From the NCBI GenBank assembly GCA_902729315.2, contig LR746264.1:11005878-11069877 (forward strand): a DNA stretch of 64,000 nucleotides. Reading direction: 5' to 3'. This document shows positions 35,301 through 48,834 of this stretch, piece after piece (the first letter of the stretch is position 1; each line of letters starts with the position of its first letter). This DNA is from Spirodela intermedia. Taxonomy: Eukaryota; Streptophyta; Magnoliopsida; Alismatales; Araceae. Under the pieces are notes generated by a model. It was given only the letters and a program-made list of their open reading frames with translations, ran no database searches and was not told where the DNA came from. A program made the translations under genes and the position numbers.

Positions 35301-38300
35301 ACTGAAATGTCTCAGTTTTAATGTGTCCAGAGAGCCTTGCTATCTAAAAATAAACACATAACTATCCGTAAATTGTTTGAAAGATCTAGGTAGCTGTAAT
35401 AGTATGCATGATGAGAAAATGAGGTCTTTGTTGCTTCTTGGTTATGCTGTGCATTGGATGGGCGAGGCTATCATATTCCATGAGTGTTGAACTAGTGAAA
35501 AACGAAATATGTGCGGATGCATTGCTCATTCTCATTTTGGTGAGTTTTCTTGTTCAACTGTTTAAAGATTGAGTGTAATAGGGGTAGGAAGTTTCAAATG
35601 TTTAAAGTCTGCATTTGGTTATGAAATATTCTTTCACTATTTGGTGTTTTGCGTTGAAAAATTGGACTCTATCCTGAAGGTCTCCGTTGATTATTGAAAT
35701 CTACAGGATTGTGGTGTATGTTTCAAATTTTAAATGATAGTGTAGAAATAAATTTTAGGCAAAGATACAAGTAATTGCACGGGACAATGCATCTTATAGT
35801 TGTTCGGTGGTTGACCGACTCATCTTTTGAAGCCTTTATTCATGTATTTTAAGTAGGGCGACTCCTAACCCGTTACTAGTTGGCATCTATGGCTATTGAA
35901 TTCTTATAAACAAACAAAAGAGAAAACAAAATGGTAACATAGTCTCATTTGCCTCCCCTATCGTTAGTGCTTTAGCTGATGGGGGGTGCACAATAGTGTC
36001 GCTCATCTTTTTCTGGGAGAATAATCCACCAATGAAAGCCTTCATCTTTGAGTTGATGGAGGGAGAGAGAGAACAATGCCTTCACCTTTATGTCTCTATT
36101 CCTACGTTGTTGTTATACAAAAAGGAGAGGAGGAACTGTGCCTCTGCACTGGAGCCCCTCATTTCTTGGAGACTTTAGAAGAAGCACTTGTTGGTGGAGG
36201 CGGAAGTAGCAGCACAAGAAGAATAAGAAGAGAGGAAAAAAAGAGAGGAAGAGGGACCATCATTGACTATGTTACTGGTGGCCGAAACTTTTGACGGACT
36301 AGGGCCAAACTGTGAAATGACAAAGAGGAATTGTTAGGGATTCCCCTTCTTTGAAACCCTTCCCCAGGATATTTTGATGAATGAGGGAGGAAGGGAGGGA
36401 GGGGGGAGCATGAAAATACTATACCTCTGGGAACGATGAGTCTTACCTTGCTCTGAAAAAGGCCATGCTCAACTTGCTTTGAAGAAGCTAAGCCTGTTAA
36501 AACAGCCTTTCGAAATGATAATAATAATAAGAAGAAAAGTATAATGCGAAATTTGTATCCACTAGCTCATTTTGACCTTCAGTGAGTGATGTGTTCTGTA
36601 GTCAAAGCCATTGTTAACAGACTCATCCATCATATATGAGCTTTATGCTCAGTGATGTGATTGAATAACAATGGACCAATTCAATCTTACAGAAACCTTG
36701 TGTGTATCAGGCAAGTTTAATTATAGCGGGCTCAGATTGGCCTAGATGTACCTTACGGCCTATGATTGAGGAATTTTACAGTTCAATCGGTAAAGTAAAT
36801 GCAAATATGCCTAAAGATTCAAATAAACTTGATGACCTAATTTCCGTGATGATTTTTTTCTGTGAAAGCTTGTCAAATGGCTTAATCCTATAAACTCTCT
36901 AATTGGCTTTATCTTTAAACGGTTGTCAAATGGTCTTTATCCCATAGATTCTCATGTTGGTTTCAAATTAGCCTCAAACAGGCTTTTTCTTGAAACGTTG
37001 CCAAATATTCTTTATCCTACTGATTCTTTTACGGATTCAGGTCAGAAAGTTGTCTTATAGGTTTCTTCCAATTAGAACTTCTAAAAATTTGTCATAATGA
37101 TCTTATCCTATAGACGTTCAAATGATCTCAGTGACAGAAAGCAATTGAGGGTGTCCAATCAATAACCAATTTTGTGCATGATTCATGATGTAATGGACCC
37201 GGTTTATGGGATCCTCTCATGGTAGGTAATTGAGGGTGTTCCTTCGTTAGAAGAATGCAATTAATGTTGACTTCGGTTGGTGAAGACGATCCAAACTTGA
37301 ACAAAGTTAGAAAGCCTTATCCATACAAGATTTTTAAATATAAAGAAAAGACAAGTTAAGTTTATTAAATCGACAGAAAATAACTCTTTACATGTGAATA
37401 AAAAATGTGAAGAAAAAAATCTGAGTTGCCAACTAAACCTTCTTAAACGTAACAAGCCCTGCTCAAAAATAAGCTTGAACAAGACAACCAGAACCAAATT
37501 ATATCAACTTACAAAATATCTTATGAGAAGTTGAGTGCATAAGGAATCTTAGAGCGACATTTGACTACTTGTATACGGTTGGAAATGAGAGCTTCTCGAA
37601 CTTTTTTTTCTGGATTCATAGAAGCACTAATTGTCTCTTATTCATGGGGGCTTTAATAGCTACACAAAGCTCAAGATCTATTGTAAGAAGTTCCTCCTTC
37701 GGTGGTTAGAAAATAGGTAGCTTTTCTTTTTCTTTTTGTTGTTGCTTTTGGCTAGGTAGCCAATGCAACCTCACTGACGTTCACACAAGATAGGAGTCGG
37801 TTGATGCGGCTTTCGATTTCTGTGTTGATCAACATTATTAGCACTTATATGGACACTTGATAAAAGTATTGAAACCTACAGTTCTTTGCTGAAAACTTTT
37901 GCAAAGGATCTAGACAAATTGGGACAAGAAATTTATAACTATCAAAATCAATTTATCATGTTCAGCATATCTCAAAACTCATGACTGTAAATTATGGGTG
38001 GATCAAAGAAATACATTTCGAAAATAATCCTTTCTTCTCCTTGCCACCAACGTATAGTTATTTTCCTTCCTTTTTTTTAGCTGCTTAGCAATCTTTGCCG
38101 TCATACTTTGTGATTTTAGCAGTTTTTGAGAAATTATGGCGAAAGTATTGAAGTTCTCTTTTTATTTAGATTTGGCTTCTGAGCTGCTCAAAATTCGATT
38201 TACAGGTTTTCATGGAATTTGACCGAGTTCCATTGGCGAGTGCTTCTCTTGCGCAAGTCCATACTGCTCGGACACATGATGGGGTCAAAGTAGCCGTAAA

Positions 38301-41300
38301 GGTATCAATACTTTGTTTTGAAATTTCTTTCTGTTTCTTATATTTGTGCTACATTCCCATCCTAGATAGATTTATCTGATGAATATTGAATGTTAACTTG
38401 AAATTCTTTTTTTATTATTTTGCTGAGATCCAACATTTTTTTGTAATCTAGGTCCAACATGCCCACTTAACAGATACTGCAGTAGCAGATCTTACTACTG
38501 TTGACCTCTTAGTGAGCTTTCTACACTGGTGTTTCCCTTCATTTGATTACAGGTATGCATTTGCTTGGGTTTCTTGCTAATGAATATTTCAAGTAAAAAA
38601 CTAGCAACTAGAACGTCAGTATTTTTAAGAAGTTACTGTTGACTAGGAGCTAACTATTTTTGCTATCTTGATTGATCTATTGTATTTGGTTTGATACTCT
38701 CTTCCACTGTTGTGTTCTCTTTTTATTGAATTGTGGTCTCATCTTAGCTTACTCATTAAAAAAGCTCGAACCGCCAGATGGTTTAGCTTAGTAGTTTAGT
38801 TCAGCTACAGTCTTACGACATTGTGTCAGCAAATCATCTGAGGTCTTCTCTTATCCAATCGCGGTAACTTGGTATCATGTCAAGACTTGGAAGAAAACTG
38901 AGTTGGATTGCAACTTATTATGAGGGAACGATCGTGGTTGATGCATTGTCCCATAGGTTTCCTTGGGAAATTAGATTAAGAAATAAGAATTGAGCAGTGT
39001 TAGTCGACACAATGTTTGAAGTCTGTTCACTTTTTGATTTCCTCCAAATCAATATGCTATATGTGGTCTATATAGAGAGAGAGCAGCATCTTTATTTCTG
39101 ATCAAATGCACTGACACACCATATAGTAGGAAGTTAATAGATAACTCTCCACTCAAAGTCCTGAAATATTTTTCAAAGATATACATAGCAGTTTCAAGGC
39201 CCTTTAAATATCCTGTGGGACTATTGCATCAGCAAAAACAAGGTTGGTTTCAGACATCCTGGAAGATCTATTTGCACATGGATCAATATAAAGGGATTCA
39301 TGTTGTGGAATCTTATACTTTCGCTAAAAGAAAATTGACTGGAACCAACCTGTACTCCGCTGTATGCTACCTAAGCATTTACTCTCTTTGGGGGGTTAAC
39401 CTTTCATCGAAAAGGAAAACGCCATATGCATAATCATCACCTTTATTGGGCACCCCAATGCCTCTGGAATTAGGTTGGCATTTATATGTTTTTTTGTCAT
39501 TTAGTCCTTTTAATATTTTCTTAACCTCTTTAATGCAGATGGTTGGTGGATGAAATACGTGAAAGTGCCCCCAAGGTAAGCTACTTGGATAATTTAGAAT
39601 CAAGTTTTATAATCATATGGGTGACAGATGTGAAATGAAGGAATATGATGACTAGTGTAGTTTTATTCTATTGCGCTAAATAAGGGAAGTCACTAATGAC
39701 ACGTTCCTTATACATTCGAAAATGAAGTTTATTTTATTATGTAATTTATACGAAAAATGGGGGAACTAGATCGCAAGTCTAGCTCCATTTTATTGCATAT
39801 TTGAAATTTCCTTTGATAGATATTATTATTAGTTGGGAATTTGTGCAGATTCTTTTTGGATGCATACTTATGTAATTTTGGAATATAATCTTGAGTAGAC
39901 TATTTTTTCATGCGACTTTCTGGATATACTCTAGGAATGGGAAATGTTTTAAAGACCCATGACCTTTATTCAAAGCTATCCCCATAAGAGGGGAAACCCA
40001 TATTCCATCTTGTTAAAATACTCTTGTTTAGTGTGTCACGTGACTAGTGACTCACGTGACTGTCTTAGTGTCTATTTTTCTTGTGTGTAAGTTTCACACG
40101 TCCAAAACCTTTCACTAGGGGACTGATATAAATACCAGACCTTTGTTGTGAATTGATGTAATAGAATCTTTCCCTGATCTTGAATACAAGTTCCTTTCCC
40201 TCTCTCTACATGAGAATGTTTTTGCCCCAAGGATCCAGATGAAGTGAAGGAAATTCTACATGGTATCAGAGCCAATATAAGTGTGATTGCCTCCTGTCTA
40301 TTGTATTTGTGTAGGAGGTTTATGTTGTCTCAGTGAGCCCCTTCTTGAGGACATTGGGAAATCTGTTCAGTTCTTTCTGTGAACCTCTTCTTGTGGTGAT
40401 TGTTGATCTTCACTTGAACGTCTTCTTGAGGACATCGGGACATCAGGAACCTCTGTGCAGGAGATTTATGTTTTTTTTATCTCATTTTTGGGAGCACTTC
40501 TTCCTATTTCTATTTCTAGTTCTATGTCAAAAAGAGGAGAGTTCTCAGTAGGTGATATCTCTACTACCATGATGGATTGTAATCATGTAACATCAAGATT
40601 GATTGTAGAACTTCATCCCATGGTCACATAACTTAAGCTAATTGGTTATAATCTAATCCAGTGGTCAGAATATATTAGGGAAGTTCTAACTGGCCACACC
40701 ATTTAGAGGATACGACACTAGATCCTACGTCATGTCAATTTAGGATATGATGGGAGGAGGATGCTTTGATAAAGACATGTCTATGGGGGACTATCATTCC
40801 TCATATTAGTAGAGAATTTTTGTTCATGAAAACTACAAAGGATTTATGGGGAACAGTACATATGAAATACTCAATGAATAACAATAAGTCACATATGTGA
40901 ATTGGAGATGAAATCCCTTTTTATTATTTAAAGATCCAAGTCGGTGATGGAGTATGCAGGAGAATTAAAGAATTTGTGACAGGAGTTTGATTATTACCTT
41001 GATCTTGGAACTGAAGAACCCAAAGATGCTCTTCTATGTATCTTTATAGAACGATGGCATGTCTTTAACTTTCTTTTTGAACTGAATCCTATATTTGATC
41101 ATATTAGACGACAAATTTTAGGACGTGAGTGGAGACCAGATCTTGATAAGGTGATCTCGATTGTCCTAAATGAAGAAAGTCCTCAAAAATTGATGCTATC
41201 TGCATATGATACGGGTAATGCAGCTTTTGTGGTCAAATCTGGGCATACTATAAAATCTGTTGTAGATTCAGTTCGTCAACCGCCTGTAATTTAAGGGAAA

Positions 41301-44300
41301 ACTCAGAAATCAGATTGTCGAGATAATCTCTAGTGTATATATTGCCAAGACCCCACCACACTACAGATGCTATAAATTGCATGGTAAACCACGGAATCCT
41401 AATTTGAAGCCTCATGCGAGTCAGATGCATCTAGAAACTGATTTATCAACTATTCAGACACCTGATTATATCGACACATCAACCAACCACAAGAATATTG
41501 ACTCAACTGCATCAGGCAAGTTAGAGAAACTTTGACTTGATTTAAAACAGCTAAATCATCAGGCTGGTGCGTTCCATTATTCTTTTGGAATTCAAGCTCC
41601 ATCACGAGATATTACTGAATGTTGGGTAGTAGACTTCGAAGCAATGGATCAAATGACGAATTCTTCTTATAAGTTTCTCACCTAAACTTCATGTTCTAGT
41701 GACCAGAAAGTGTTCACTGCTGATGGTACGCTTTTCGCAGTGGCTGGTATTGGTGACCTCACCCTCGAGCTTTTACAAATCCTTAAAAATCTTTCATGTT
41801 CTCAAACTCTTCACCAATCTTATTTCTGTTAAGAAATTAGTTGAGAATACACCTTATCATGCCTTTTTTGATGAAGATATATGTGTGATATTTGATAAGG
41901 TTCAGCAACGCAGGATTAGAGTTGCTAGAGAGTAATGGAACCCTGAATAGGGCGTTGAAAGAACCCAAGATCACCAATTTTCAGATAAACATAGGAATCT
42001 TGTTGGACATTTTGATCTTGATGGTATGATAAGTCTCAGACTTATACAGTTTCTCCCTCCCAAATTGGGTCATCAAGTCTTCCCTGATATGTTGAGATAG
42101 ATGCTCTAATACCATGTTGATATAAAAGAGGAGAAGAAGACATTAAGTCCCCCGCTCCCCACAACACCCCCCCCATAATTAACATAAGAAAAGACACAAA
42201 TGGCCTCATCTTCTTAAGAATAAAAAGAAGGAAATGAGGTAGACTGGTGCGTGATGCATGCTTCCACTGAGAAGACCTGGACAAAATCTCCTGAACTACT
42301 TGTGTCAAAGGTATAATGCCCCCACATTACAAATGTCTGACTTGTATTTGAAATGTCTAGCACCTTGGTTACTGAATTTCCAGAAGAAACAGCTAACTGT
42401 CTACAATTGTGATAACCAGGAACTGGATTTTTTGTACGAGGCCAAGAATAGTGAAAAGTGTTTGGATAATTTTCGGAGGTTATCTCCCCACATTGCGGAC
42501 TACATATATGCCCCAAAGGTTTATTGGACTTTAAGTACATCTAAACTCTTGACCATGGAATTTATGGACTGTGCAGAGATAACTGATGTGAATGCTATCC
42601 GAGGACTTGGATTGAAACCCACTGATGTTTCAAAGCTAGTAAGTTTCTACAACAATCAACATTTTTTTCGTCACTCTTTTGTCAGTTATATTTAGCAAAT
42701 GTTGCCGTTTCAACTTATGTCTTGCAGGTCAGTCAAGCTTTTGCAGAGATGATGTTTAGGCATGGTTTTGTGCATTGCGATCCTCATGCCGCAAACATGA
42801 TGGTTAGACTTTTGCCATCCAGCAAAAAGGGTATCTTTGGTGAGAGTTTTCTTTCATTTTCTTGCTCTTGATATTCTCGGATCCAAATTTTATGTTCATA
42901 AAAAGGATATCCAATGCCTACTAGAAAAAGCTCCCCTATGAGATTTTATCTTGACACTCAATTGCCTGAGCCCCGCGTACCCAATTAGTTATACTGTTGG
43001 GAAGTCTCACTGGTAGGTGTGATATCCCAGACAATGAGATATGTTCACCTTTTCACTACAACAGTATATTGGTATTGAAATCTTCTCAAAAACTAATGTT
43101 TTGCTGACTTCCATATTTGTTGCCCATCCATGCCTGTTTGCAAGCCTTTTGATGAAAAGTGTATTGCGTGGTAGCATGTTTGGAGTTCCCGTCTATCTTT
43201 AAAATGATGCAGGAACGTTTGTGGTGCCTATTTGAGTATGTGATTTTGTACCTTCAGGGTATCATTTAGATGGTGGAGGTCAAAGACCACTTCAATTTTT
43301 TTATTCTAGCTACTTGGAGAACATAGAAGGAAGTATGTGGTAAGACCTTAGTAAGATGTCTAGTTTCTACTTTAAGAGCCTGCAGCTGTGCAACGTCCAC
43401 CGAGTGGAGACAAACTTGGCAAGGATGTACCAATTTGAGGGAATTCGAAAGGAATCTTGTTATTAAGTCTTCCATTCATTTTTTAGAGAAATTTTAACCA
43501 CATTTCATGTAATTACTAGCTAATTTTACCGTGGTAGGTGTAGATGTCCTTGAAATGGGTGTCTCAAGAAGATTGAGAGCAGAGATCTGGAGTACATCCT
43601 AGGATATTATCTTTCACGAGCTGCAGGGTGGAGAATTAGAAATAGACCTTGATCACAAAATGATTGTATCTAGTGGGTGGCAGATAAAAATATTTTTTGT
43701 TTTTACGCAAGAAAATTTGTTTTATTCAATGCAGCGCAGAGTGTTGTGATCTTTTTCTTGTTTTTATTTTTTCCTGTTTTTCTGAATGTATTCGTTATAC
43801 TTCCTTTTAGAAGGAACTCTAAAGGATTTCTCTACTCACTGCACTTATGACGTTTTTACTGCATTTTCTCAAGTACACTAGTTTCAACCATCTATTGACC
43901 ACGTCAAGTTTTGATCGGTGGAAACCTTCTAGGCCGCCAGTTTCAGCGAATCCCCTTGTGCCAATGATTGTATTTTACATTCGTATCTCGTTCTCATATA
44001 CAGGTAAGAGAAAACCACAGTTGGTCCTTCTTGATCACGGATTGTACAAAGAACTTGATTTTTCAACTAGGACAAACTACGCCGCTCTTTGGAAGGTATT
44101 TTCCTCTTTTTTTCATCTTTTTATGATTTTCTTCGATCTTGACATATTTCTTGTACACAGGGTCTAGTATTCGCAGATGCTAATGCAATAAAAGAGAATA
44201 GTGTTAAATTGGGTGCCGGTGAGGATCTCTGTGCTCTATTTGCTGGTGTCCTCACAATGAGGCCTTGGGATCGAGTCATCGATCCAGCTATTGATCATCT

Positions 44301-45009
44301 GCTTCTTGAAGGAACGGATGCCGATCGTTTGGAAATCCAGGTCACACGATCTGTCCTTTATTGACAACCAAATGCTTGCCGATGATCCATCAGTCTAGAG
44401 TTTGAAAGTTGTTTATTTATCGTTTTCGTTCTGTCCCTGGTTGAATATCATGCAAGTCTATGTGTAGTTTAAGTTTCGGTTTCCCTGATCATAGCTTTGC
44501 AAGCCACTTGATCTTTATGGGTCTGGATCTTGAGTGTTGTGACTGGAACCCACCATAACTTTTTCTCCCCTTTGCAGATGTATGCTTCTCAATATTTTTC
44601 CGAGATATCGGAGCTGCTTAGGAGACTGCCCCGTGTTATATTGTTGATGCTCAAGACGAATGATTGTTTGAGATCAGTTAATCATATGCTGGTAAGGAAT
44701 CTAGTTCAGTAGTTTCGTTATCTTGGTCAGTGATCATTCACGATGATGGCATGGTTTTCTATCGCTTTTTTTTTTTTTCGGCCGTTCTCCCCTGGTGTTC
44801 TTCGCCAGCTGCAAGGGTCGTCTTTGGAGACGTTCGTGATCATCGGAAGGGTTTCAGCGAAGGTCGTCGCCGAGACAAAGATGTCGCAGAAAAGATCCTT
44901 CTTGGCGAGGCTGAGCGTGTGGCTGGAAGAGATGATGGTCGAGGCTCGTCTTTTTGGTATGGAGCTCGCTCTGTGGCTTCTACAGTTGAGGAAGGCTTTG
45001 ACCGGCTAA
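32308..45009 (+). CDS. ABC1/ADCK-family atypical kinase, ATH9-like (538 aa, 12 exons)
   Basis: ABC1K proteins are atypical kinases linked to quinone and lipid metabolism in mitochondria or plastids. This one aligns along its length with Arabidopsis AT2G40090 (ATH9, 538 aa). Exons are 32308-32491, 32683-32837, 34509-34634, 38206-38301, 38452-38552, 39539-39575, 42420-42638, 42728-42839, 44004-44095, 44161-44340, 44578-44691 and 44809-45009. Family motifs are KLGQ (105-108), the Ala-rich loop ASAS (166-169), VAVK (184-187), the catalytic loop HCDPHAAN (H322-N329) and metal-binding DHG (D354), where ordinary kinases have DFG. A hydrophobic alanine-rich N-terminus precedes the domain. Introns 3 (about 3.6 kb) and 6 (about 2.8 kb) are long and AT-rich; intron 6 carries a copia fragment. 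Catalytic residues look intact. Confidence 0.96.
34635..38205 (+). other. Intron 3 of the ATH9-like gene
   Basis: A 3.57-kb AT-rich intron. A polypurine patch (GAAGAAGAATAAGAAGAG-like) lies at about 36178-36260. I see no intact gene, no reverse-transcriptase or transposase motif, and no clear terminal repeats in it. Confidence 0.6.
40011..40260 (+). repeat. 5' LTR of a Ty1/copia-type element
   Basis: The segment starts TGTTAAAATA and ends AAATTCTACA, so it has TG...CA ends. It contains a TATA-like gatataaata. Directly after it, tggtatcagagcc (40261-40273) matches the usual primer-binding site complementary to initiator Met tRNA. I did not find the matching 3' LTR downstream. Confidence 0.75.
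40261..41940 (+). mobile_element. Degenerate Ty1/copia internal region (gag to protease), inside an ABC1K intron
   Basis: After the primer-binding site, a gag-like reading with many stops and shifts can be followed: [12 protein letters not shown], then [10 protein letters not shown], then [14 protein letters not shown], then a knuckle-like CIYC without its partners. Next comes the protease/pre-integrase area with a WVVD...[10 protein letters not shown] pattern in which the catalytic DSG triad is replaced. The similarity fades near 41940, so integrase, reverse transcriptase and RNase H are missing. The element is in the same orientation as the host gene and is a non-functional fossil. Confidence 0.75.
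42105..42330 (-). mobile_element. Inverted LTR-like remnant next to the copia fragment
   Basis: Read on the minus strand, a primer-binding-like catggtattagagc follows a pyrimidine-rich, LTR-like segment with tatatcaaca at its end (about 42105-42125). It is a separate, oppositely oriented retroelement scrap, truncated about 100 bp before exon 7 of the ABC1 kinase. Its outer limit is uncertain. Confidence 0.35.
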
Positions 45010-45849
45010 AGACTGGAGCTTTTGACTTGGAGCTCCCCCTTTTGCCGGGTTGCCTGCTTGCCGCTTCGTCGTTTTTTCAAGCAATTCCTCTGCTTGACCC
45101 GCCGATGCCAATTCATCACTCTGCAGTCTTCGTCGTGTGTGATAATACTTTCTGCGTCTCGACCGCCTCGAGGGACCCATTCCGCTGCTTCCCGTCTTCT
45201 TGCCGTTGGTTTTGCATAAGAGATTGAGACTGGTACCCCCCGAAATTGGCCGTCTCACATTCGCAGGAGAAGACGACGGCTGGTACACCCACCCATGTAC
45301 ATCGCGCGTGGAGCGCATGTCGTTATTCTTGTCCGGGAGGGAATTCTCCATTTAATAACCAGAGAGAGAGAGCGAGCGGGTGGTTCTTCAGGGGGTACAT
45401 CCTCGCTTTGGTCTCGGGGCTCCCCCCACCTGCCTCGTAGAGGTGGAGCGGCTGGGAATTGAGGCCCCGGAGAATCCTTCCATCTTCCTGCGCGTCTCTC
45501 AGCGACCGGTTCCTCTCTCTCTCTCTCTCTCTGCTGCGTGCCACTTGTGTTCGACGGGCATGTGTAGATGCCCAGGGATTCGTACCGTCCATCTCTCTCA
45601 AGCAGATCCTTAAGGCGCCCCCGCCTTGCGTGACCACTTTACTTTCTTTCATCAAATCTCAGCAACCGCCATATGCCCTCCTTCCCAGCCTCCTCCTCCT
45701 CTTGGCGACCTCCGCCGCTCTGACTCTGCCCAGCATTCCATGATACCGGTTGCCGGAGAAGGAGGAGGCCGAGGACGACGCACGCCAAGCGGACTCTGCT
45801 GCCGCCCCTCTTCCAGGGGCGCCCTTCTTCGTCCCCCTCGGCGATTGCC
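45010..45849. other. Intergenic gap between ATH9-like and inositol kinase genes
   Basis: 840 bp between two plus-strand genes. It must hold the 3' UTR of the kinase and the promoter and leader of the next gene. A (CT)n run lies at 45511-45533, about 320 bp before the next ATG. No coding signal was recognised. Confidence 0.55.
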
Positions 45850-46766
45850 ATGGTTGTCGCGCCTGATGAACCGATCAGACCCCCAGAGGCGCGACAGCAC
45901 CATCCGACTTCGTCGGCCCCGCTGGGCCTTGTGGTTGGGAGCTACTGCCATGACGTCCTCTTCCGCGACGGCACCGTCATCGGGGAGAGCCTCGGCGGCG
46001 CGGCTTCGTTCATCTCCAACGTCTTTGATGCCCTCGGTCGTCCTGTCCAACTCCGCTGCCGCTACATTTCCAAAGTGGGGCCCGATTTCGCGTACAGTGG
46101 CTCCTCCCTCCCTACTCCGTTCTCATCGTCCTCCCCGACTACCCTCTTCCATGCCCACTTCTCCTCCGGTGATATCGCCGCCGGTTACCACAGCGACCGC
46201 GCCCTCAAACGCGTTCGCGCATGTGATCCGATCTCCCCTTCTGATCTTCCAGCTGAGGAGCAGCCCTTCGACTTCGGTCTCGCCGTAGGGGTTGCCGGGG
46301 AGATATCTCCCGCGACCCTGGCTCGTATGATCGAAATATGCCGCGTCGTCTTCGTCGACGTCCAGGCTCTAATCCGGACCTTCGACCCTACCGACGGAAC
46401 TGTCAGGCTTGTCCACTTGAGGGACAGTGGCTTCTCTCACCTCCTTCCTCGGATCGGGTTCCTCAAGGCCTCCGCAGATGAGGCTCCCTTTGTGGACGTC
46501 GAGGAGGTCCGGAAATTGTGCTGCGTCGTCGTCACCGATGGCAAGGACGGGTGCAGGGTTTATTGGAAGAGCGGGGTGCTTCGGGTGCCCTCATTCCCCG
46601 CAGTCCAGGTCGATCCCACCGGCGCTGGCGACAGTTTTCTCGGCGGATTTGTGGCGGGAATGGTTCACGGATTGGCGGTGCCTGATGCTGCGCTCTTGGG
46701 CAACTTTTTTGGTTCCCTCACCGTCCGCCACATCGGTATACCCAATTTCCATCAGGAGCTTTTTCA

Positions 46767-46816
<50 letters not shown>

Positions 46817-48579
46817 CCTCCCTCCCTCCCTCCCACATCAAGCATGCGCTAGTCTCTGTAATTGATGATTCTCTCCCCGCCCAAGCATGCTAAATCCCAT
46901 GATCCATAATCTTCGTTCCCCCTCGGTGCACTGCCCTTGTCATACCCATCCGAGTTTCCTGCATGATTTTGAAGCAAGATAAGTTTCCTGAAACAACCTC
47001 TTTTTCTGGGTTGACGATGCCCTGGGCCATAATGGACGGCTCATATTCTCAAGTTTCCCCTGAAGATGATGGGCTGGACAGTGACAATTGCATTGCTCCT
47101 AGAATCTCTCGTGTGGTGGATTTCCATTCAGGCATCACCTTCCCCGTCTTCCATTTCTTTCGCGAGGAAATCAAAAGCCCGGGCTGGGATGGCCTTCTCC
47201 ACTGCTCTGATAAGAAATCGACCGATGGAAGTGGCCACCCTTTCTGAGGTGGCGGCGGAGTCAGCGCACTGTCCATGACAGAGAGTATTCCTTTGGTGTG
47301 ATCATAGGCTTGCATGCTGTCAGAGTGGGGGGATAGAACGCGGTGTGCTGGATCTTGGGACCGAGTCTGGCCTCCGTCACTTTCGGTTTTATGAGGTCCA
47401 CAGGAACCTTGCATGTGATGGAGATACATGGCCGATCTCTGTATTCTACTTCGAGGACCATCCGCAGTGAGAGTGAAGACAGTCGGTGGGGCTTTCGGGC
47501 ACAGATGGACGGTTCATCCAAGTAGCATGTCGATGGTCGCCGATGCCTTGATAGCCTCAACGCATATCACTGTGAAGCATGGTTGATCAGTTCCTGTCAC
47601 TTATGAACCGTATTCATCTAAGAACCAAAATGGGATTTGATGTTGTACAGGATGATGCTTCTGCTCAATGATGGTGCCTGGGTACGCGCATGGATGGTAG
47701 CTGATATTATATTAAACGCGTCGATTATTTGGGCTGCAGCTGTTCCTCTCATGAAGATATCACTACTACATTTATTTTGGAATGGATGGTTGACCGGATT
47801 TTTGACCTTGTGAACCGTGGAACGAGGTATTGAAATGCAGGCAGGTCAGAGGGCTGATCCCCAAGGATTTGTCTGTTGAACTTGTCTGATAAGAGTGCTT
47901 AAACAACGTTCTAAATCATATTTCATGCTTAATATGTTCGCAATGAGTTGTACTAGTTAAATTGATTGACAAGGGGCTTGAAATGACGCAGGCGATGTTT
48001 CTCTAGTATTCGATCTGATGTTGAATGGCAGCAGCACCGAGGTGGCTGGGTGAAGTTGCAGATTCTTGTTAATGCTTTCTTGCTTCTGGCATCAGGGCAG
48101 GTTTAGCGCCGTCCTCTGCAGTGTGCGTGTCACCTATGACGCTGAGGACCAGTACGCGCAGAGCACTACCTGAGTACAGGAATGCTGGAAATCAGAAATG
48201 ATACTCTGTTATCGATATTTTTTGTCCGGGGATGCTGAATGAGTCAATGTCTCCACCGCATGTCGTGTAGTCTCTTTTTTCCGCAAACCCCCCCGGCATA
48301 ATCTTTCCTCACTGAGATGACCCCTTTGGTGGAAGTCGTTCTTCGTCGTCGATGTTTCACCTGGGCATGATCCCTGCGTCCTGCTACGAACCTCGCAGAT
48401 GTGATTTCCCGTGTTTGGTCGTTTTCCAGGGAGTCAGAGGCGAGATCGAAAAGCGGACGACTCTCCACAGCGGCAGCCGTGGGGGAGTAAAGATTGAACC
48501 TACATATCAGACGTCCAAGGAGTGGGGGGACTTTCAGTCGATCCTTGCTGAAGCCGCCGGTCGCGAGCAGCAGCTTTAG
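45850..48579 (+). CDS. MIK: Inositol 3-kinase, pfkB family (355 aa, 2 exons)
   Basis: The product resembles Arabidopsis AT5G58730 (myo-inositol 3-kinase), which phosphorylates myo-inositol in the cytosol and feeds lipid-independent phytate synthesis. Exon 1 is 45850-46767. It contains GLVVGSYCHDVL, the substrate-side GGAASFISNVFDALG, VDVQALIRTFDP, LPRIGFLKAS, and the pfkB signature DPTGAGDSF (255-263) with catalytic Asp-261. Exon 2 is proposed as 48430-48579 after gttttccag; it continues in phase as GVRGEIEKRTTLH, comparable with the charged EVQRRKK-type tails of homologues. The intron is 1.66 kb and starts directly with a CT microsatellite. If it is retained, the frame stops at 46893. Exon 1 is certain; exon 2 is the weaker part. 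Confidence 0.88.
46769..46834. repeat. (CT)n(CCCT)n microsatellite at the inositol kinase splice donor
   Basis: The dinucleotide run begins one base after the exon border and is followed by CCCT tetranucleotides. It is the start of the intron. Confidence 0.95.
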
Positions 48580-48799
48580 GAGCGTTGGACCCGTTGCGGA
48601 CGACTGGGGGAGCCGGCGCCAGCGCAAGCCCGTCTGTTGGTTCTGCGTGAGACGGCGGCGGAGCTGTGGCTGATCAACCCCCACCATTGCTTGACTCTGT
48701 TCGCGGGGTTGATGCACCAGTAGACGACCGTGACAGAAGAGGTTCTTTTGGATGCCCAGCTAGTGTAAATGACGGGAGCTTACCTGCTGGTTGCGTCTC

Positions 48800-48834
<35 letters not shown>

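Noticed and set aside
42214-42540. Minus-strand 108-codon frame overlapping ABC1 kinase exon 7
   Set aside because: It is antisense to a confidently assigned exon and partly covers the LTR-like remnant.
47049-47560. Minus-strand frames within the inositol kinase intron
   Set aside because: Compositionally plausible but match no family I know; no splice partners and inside another gene's intron.
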